Shown: piece by piece, positions 60,852-64,000 of the stretch
How positions within the stretch are numbered: position 1 is the first letter of the stretch
Layout of the letters: every line of letters starts with the position of its first letter
NCBI GenBank assembly: GCA_002278935.1
Contig: NCJL01000008.1
Location: 186,001-250,000, forward strand
Origin: Gallionellales bacterium 39-52-133
GTDB lineage: Bacteria > Pseudomonadota > Gammaproteobacteria > Burkholderiales > Gallionellaceae
Direction of reading: 5' to 3'
DNA length: 64,000 bases
Made by a program: the position numbers and the translations under genes
The notes under the pieces: generated by a model
The model's input: only the letters and a program-made list of their open reading frames with translations
Databases searched by the model: none
What the model was told of the DNA's origin: nothing

Positions 60852-61658
60852 TCAGGCATTAACCGACTTCAAACCATCCGTCAGATGCGGCGCGATCACC
60901 TGCAGCATTTGCGCAAACACTTTGGGATTGCCCGCGCACAGGTGGCCGCTTCTGAGGTAGCTGTCATTGCCCTGCAAATCACTCACCAGTCCGCCCGCTT
61001 CCGTAATCAGCAAACAACCCGCTGCGATATCCCAGGGCTTGAGACCGGTTTCAAAAAAGCCGTCATAACGCCCTGCGGCAGTGTAGGCCAGGTCGAGTGC
61101 TGCCGAACCGGGACGGCGCAGGCCGGCGGTTTTTTTCATCATGTCGCGCAAGATGTCCATATAAGCATCGAGATGGTCAAATTTTGAATAGGGGAAGCCG
61201 GTGCCGATCAGGCTGTCGGCCAGTTCGGCGCGCTTGCTGACGCGAATGCGGCGATCGTTAAGGTAGGCGCCACGGCCGCGCGTGGCGGTAAACAGGTCAT
61301 TTTTGGTGGGGTCGTAAATCACGGCCTGCGTCAGCACGCCGTTGTGCTGCAGTGCGATGGATACCGAGTATTGCTGGTAGCCGTGCAGAAAGTTGGTCGT
61401 TCCATCCAGCGGATCGATGATCCACAGATACTCCGATTCTCCTTGGGCGCCGCTCTCTTCTGCTAAAATCGCATGCGTCGGATAGGACTCATGGATAGTT
61501 TCAATGATGGTGCGCTCGGCGGCCCTGTCCACTTCGCTGACGTAGTCGGCATTGGATTTCTTGGTCACAGTAAGGTGATCGAGATTGTCGGCGGCACGGT
61601 GGATGAGATTACCGGCGCGACGCGCGGCTTTCACCGCGATGTTGAGCATGGGGTGCAT
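60852..61658 (-). CDS. suhB: Inositol-1-monophosphatase family protein SuhB
   Basis: A 268 aa magnesium-dependent phosphatase. Metal-binding motifs are complete: Glu in LAEESGAQG, Asp-Pro-Leu-Asp-Gly-Thr-Thr in [14 protein letters not shown] and the second Asp in [18 protein letters not shown]. In E. coli SuhB also takes part in rRNA antitermination. I chose ATG 61658 ([17 protein letters not shown]), the family start; the long open frame upstream of it is not coding. Divergent from trmJ, as in E. coli. Confidence 0.92.
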   Translation of the reverse strand: MHPMLNIAVKAARRAGNLIHRAADNLDHLTVTKKSNADYVSEVDRAAERTIIETIHESYPTHAILAEESGAQGESEYLWIIDPLDGTTNFLHGYQQYSVSIALQHNGVLTQAVIYDPTKNDLFTATRGRGAYLNDRRIRVSKRAELADSLIGTGFPYSKFDHLDAYMDILRDMMKKTAGLRRPGSAALDLAYTAAGRYDGFFETGLKPWDIAAGCLLITEAGGLVSDLQGNDSYLRSGHLCAGNPKVFAQMLQVIAPHLTDGLKSVNA

Positions 61659-61743
61659 GGAATTACCTAACTTTTTTAATGAGCAATGTTGGCCTGTTTC
61701 ATAATTGAAACATTCAGGCCGGCATTTTAACGGGAAACTCGTT

Positions 61744-62502
61744 TTGAATAAACAAGATGTTACACAAAGTCTGGCAAATGTACGCATTGTGCTGAGCCAT
61801 ACCAGCCATCCGGGCAATATTGGCGCGGCTGCGCGGGCAATGAAGACGATGGGGCTGGAACATCTGTATCTGATCAATCCGGAGCGGTTTCCGGACAAAC
61901 AGGCGGACATCATGGCCGTGAGCGCGGTGGATGTGGTACAAAACGCGGTCGTCTGCAAGTCGCTGGATGAAGCGTTGCAGGGTGCGGTGCTGGTGGTGGG
62001 TGTATCTGCCCGCGTGCGCGATATTTCGCAGGAAATACTGACGCCTCGTGTGGCGATGCCGCAAATTGTGCAGCAGGCCATGCAACAGCCGGTGGTGTTG
62101 CTGTTCGGCACCGAGATGTGCGGCTTGAGCAATGATGAATTGGCACGATGCCAGTTTATGGTCACGATACCCGCCAATCCAGAATACTCTTCGCTCAATC
62201 TTGCTTCTGCGGTTCAGCTGCTTTGCTATGAACTGCGCCTGGCTGCCGGCCTGGATACAATACCCGCACCGGAGCTGGTACCCGCTCCGGCGGAACAGCT
62301 TGAACGCTATTTTGTACACCTTGAACAAACGCTGGACCAGATCGGTTTCTTTCGTACCCAGCATTCAACCAAGCTGATGTACAAGCTGCGCCGGCTCTAT
62401 ATGCGTGCACGCCTGGAGCAGGAGGAAGTCAATATTCTGCGCGGCATTTTGACCACCACGACCGATTTTAGAATTAGACAAAATAATAAAACAAACCAGT
62501 AA
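61744..62502 (+). CDS. trmJ: tRNA (cytidine/uridine-2'-O-)-methyltransferase TrmJ
   Basis: A SPOUT-class RNA methyltransferase, 252 aa, 2'-O-methylating tRNA position 32. SPOUT segments: [26 protein letters not shown] near residue 12, [17 protein letters not shown] and [23 protein letters not shown] (the knot). No ATG is available. I chose TTG 61744 with GGGA eight bases upstream; an earlier TTG at 61705 is the alternative. An upstream Leu/Val-rich extension has no family support. cysE follows after 12 bases. Confidence 0.9.
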   Translation: MNKQDVTQSLANVRIVLSHTSHPGNIGAAARAMKTMGLEHLYLINPERFPDKQADIMAVSAVDVVQNAVVCKSLDEALQGAVLVVGVSARVRDISQEILTPRVAMPQIVQQAMQQPVVLLFGTEMCGLSNDELARCQFMVTIPANPEYSSLNLASAVQLLCYELRLAAGLDTIPAPELVPAPAEQLERYFVHLEQTLDQIGFFRTQHSTKLMYKLRRLYMRARLEQEEVNILRGILTTTTDFRIRQNNKTNQ

Positions 62503-62514
62503 AGGACGCTTCCC

Positions 62515-63243
62515 ATGTTCAGGGCTATTAAAGAAGATATCGACAGCGTATTTTCACGCGACCCTGCCGCACGCAATATATTTGAAGTGATCACGGTGTA
62601 CCCTGGCTTTCATGCACGCCTGGTGCACCGTGTTACCCATGCGCTATGGAAAATAAAGCTTAAATGGCTTGCGCGCTTCCTCGCCTTTCTCGGCCGCGCG
62701 CTGACCGGTATCGAAATCCACCCCGGCGCCACGATAGGCCGGCGCTTCTTTATCGACCACGGCATGGGGGTGGTCATAGGTGAGACAGCTGAAATTGGCG
62801 ATGATGTAACGCTGTATCACGGTGTCACGCTGGGGGGCACCTCGTGGAAAGAAGGCAAGCGTCACCCCACGCTGGGCAATGGCGTGGTGGTGGGCGCAGG
62901 CGCAAAAATCCTGGGCCCGATCAGCATTGGCGCGGGTGCAAAAATCGGCAGTAATGCCGTGGTGGTGAAAGACGTGCCCGATGGCGCAACCGCAGCAGGG
63001 ATTCCCGCGCGAATTCTGGATGAAGCAAAAAAAGTGGCCGGGTTTAATGCCTATGGCATAGGCAATGACCAGAATGACCCTTTGTCCAAAGCGATCCACG
63101 GCCTGCTCGGCCACAGCATGGTGGTCGACCAGCGTATTGAACTGATATTGCAACAACTGGAAAAAATGGGCGTACGCGTTGAAGAAGAGCGCGCCACCGC
63201 AGATAAATTCGACCCGAACTACCTGAATAAAATAGTTGACTAA
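62515..63243 (+). CDS. cysE: Serine O-acetyltransferase CysE
   Basis: A 242 aa acetyltransferase making O-acetylserine, the first step of cysteine synthesis. A helical N-terminal domain is followed by a left-handed beta-helix with hexapeptide repeats (about 60-165), including [43 protein letters not shown] with the catalytic His. The C-terminal tail is extended by about 70 residues relative to the repeat domain. Its stop codon overlaps the -35 box of iscR. Confidence 0.94.
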   Translation: MFRAIKEDIDSVFSRDPAARNIFEVITVYPGFHARLVHRVTHALWKIKLKWLARFLAFLGRALTGIEIHPGATIGRRFFIDHGMGVVIGETAEIGDDVTLYHGVTLGGTSWKEGKRHPTLGNGVVVGAGAKILGPISIGAGAKIGSNAVVVKDVPDGATAAGIPARILDEAKKVAGFNAYGIGNDQNDPLSKAIHGLLGHSMVVDQRIELILQQLEKMGVRVEEERATADKFDPNYLNKIVD

Positions 63244-63263
63244 ATAATTCAAGTATTTATAAT
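63236..63263 (+). promoter_or_regulatory. Promoter of iscR
   Basis: TTGACT (63236-63241) and TATAAT (63258-63263) with a 16-base spacer. The -35 box overlaps the cysE stop codon. I do not see a clear type 1 IscR operator. Confidence 0.6.
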
Positions 63264-63309
63264 AACTTTTGTAAATATGACGTTAACTATTTAATTTAGG
63301 GAGAAGGAC

Positions 63310-63783
63310 ATGCGACTGACCACCAAGGGGCGTTTTGCGGTAACGGCTATGGTTGACCTGGCAATGAGCGGTGGCAACGGCCCTGTAACGCTTGCCAGCA
63401 TCAGTGAACGTCAGAAAATTTCGCTTTCCTATCTTGAACAATTATTTGGCAAGCTGCGCAAACATGATGTGGTGGCCAGCGTACGCGGCCCGGGTGGCGG
63501 TTACTGCCTGTCACGCCCTGCCAATAAAATTTCTATGTCCGATATTATCGTGGCAGTTGACGAATCGCTCGACGCGTCGCAATGCCACGGCATGGGAAAT
63601 TGCCATGATGACAAACAATGCATTACCCATGACCTGTGGATGGGCCTGAACAAGACGATTTCCTCCTACCTCGACAGCGTTACCCTGCATCAACTGGTGA
63701 CAAGCCAACTCCCCAAATATAACGGCACCAGTCCCGTTACCCTTTCAAAAAACCCGCACAAACCCGCAATGGCCGCCGTCTGA
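63310..63783 (+). CDS. iscR: Iron-sulfur cluster regulator IscR
   Basis: Rrf2-family regulator, 157 aa, of Fe-S assembly genes, itself carrying a [2Fe-2S] cluster. It starts MRLTTKGRFAVTAMVDLA with the winged-helix ISLSYLEQLFGKLRKHDVVASVRGPGGGYCLSRP. The ligands are at the exact E. coli positions: Cys92, Cys98, Cys104 and His107. GGGAGAAGGAC precedes the ATG. The C-terminus is extended. Usually iscS and iscU follow; here the next gene on this strand is mutS. Confidence 0.94.
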   Translation: MRLTTKGRFAVTAMVDLAMSGGNGPVTLASISERQKISLSYLEQLFGKLRKHDVVASVRGPGGGYCLSRPANKISMSDIIVAVDESLDASQCHGMGNCHDDKQCITHDLWMGLNKTISSYLDSVTLHQLVTSQLPKYNGTSPVTLSKNPHKPAMAAV

Positions 63784-63870
63784 TCGGCCAACTGACGCAC
63801 ATTGCAAACATAGTAAATTCTCAAGCGATGGAATAAGCCGGTATTTATAGGATAATGCCGTTATTCGTGC

Positions 63871-64000
63871 ATGTCTCCTCTTATGAACAAACCTGCTCTC
63901 CCCTTGGCCGAAAATACAGATAAACCGGCTGCAAAAACAACAGCAAAACCCGCACACACTCCCATGATGGAGCAGTATCTGCGCATCAAGGCACAGCATC
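63871..64000 (+). CDS. mutS: DNA mismatch repair protein MutS, N-terminal part
   Basis: The frame from ATG 63871 runs off the right edge and reads HTPMMEQYLRIKAQH, the beginning of the MutS mismatch-recognition domain. An Ala/Lys/Pro-rich stretch of about 32 residues precedes it, longer than in E. coli. ATG 63883 is an equally possible start; neither has a clear SD. Only about 43 residues are visible, so nothing can be said about the rest. Confidence 0.75.
   Translation, partial: MSPLMNKPALPLAENTDKPAAKTTAKPAHTPMMEQYLRIKAQH

Noticed and set aside
61659..62198. N-terminal extension of the suhB frame by 180 codons
   Set aside because: The frame stays open but overlaps the divergent trmJ gene. 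The family N-terminus and length match ATG 61658.
63236..63310. IscR-type operator upstream of iscR
   Set aside because: The promoter is clear, but I find no convincing match to the type 1 IscR motif in this stretch.
1..64000. CRISPR array, tRNA, rRNA, insertion-sequence transposase or prophage genes
   Set aside because: I looked for regularly spaced repeats, tRNA-like TTCGAA arms in cloverleaf context and transposase or integrase motifs and found none. A covariance-model search would be the decisive test for RNA genes.

Overview
The window looks like a chromosomal segment of a betaproteobacterium, most plausibly from the Nitrosomonadales/Gallionellales/Rhodocyclales side. This is inferred from the suhB-trmJ-cysE-iscR block, the amiE/ureDABCEFG protein sequences, a paired cphA'/cphA locus and a DsrS-like protein. 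I see no rRNA, tRNA, CRISPR array, transposase, integrase or phage gene. No gap between genes exceeds about 300 bases; the larger gaps hold repeats and promoters, listed as features. Domain positions are hand counts and families were recognised by eye, without database searches.

Layout, left to right. (1) 67-10660, all forward: urea ABC importer urtBCDE (urtA lies off the left edge), an AmiE-type aliphatic amidase, urease genes ureDABCEFG and a nickel permease. This is a complete route for taking up urea and short amides and releasing ammonia. (2) 10665-15381: an NO-response block (nsrR, truncated globin, ferredoxin-type reductase) with two NsrR-like operators, then an unusual HTH/ferredoxin/reductase fusion and an ankyrin protein. 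(3) 15529-20498: reverse operon glpQ-glpD-glpK, then class I fructose-bisphosphate aldolase. (4) 20635-23206: an alpha/beta hydrolase, a secreted RraB-like protein between two direct repeats, and a PIN/RHH toxin-antitoxin pair. (5) 23417-31560: a cyanophycin locus with two tandem synthetases and a receiver-like protein on one strand, and a dedicated ABC transporter plus DUF1854 protein on the other. (6) 31718-40349: a chemoreceptor, a malate dehydrogenase with an apparent internal deletion, and two membrane diguanylate cyclases. (7) 40481-52508, all reverse: a beta-oxidation cluster (acyl-CoA dehydrogenase, SDR, acyl-CoA synthetase, thioesterase, fused hydroxyacyl-CoA dehydrogenase/enoyl-CoA hydratase, thiolase), with a phospholipase-A2-like lipoprotein upstream and a chalcone-isomerase-like and an ATP-grasp protein downstream. 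(8) 52759-64000: AsmA-like protein, transaldolase, MoxR/VWA/DsrS-like set, GNAT, suhB, trmJ, cysE, iscR and the start of mutS.

Two themes connect the genes. Nitrogen: urea and amides are imported and hydrolysed, and cyanophycin provides an arginine/aspartate nitrogen store. Carbon: glycerophosphodiesters, glycerol 3-phosphate and fatty acids (lipid breakdown products) feed into central metabolism. Short intergenic repeats are numerous: an AT-rich ~31-base element in about seven copies, REP-like palindromes, and one 142-base MITE-like element.
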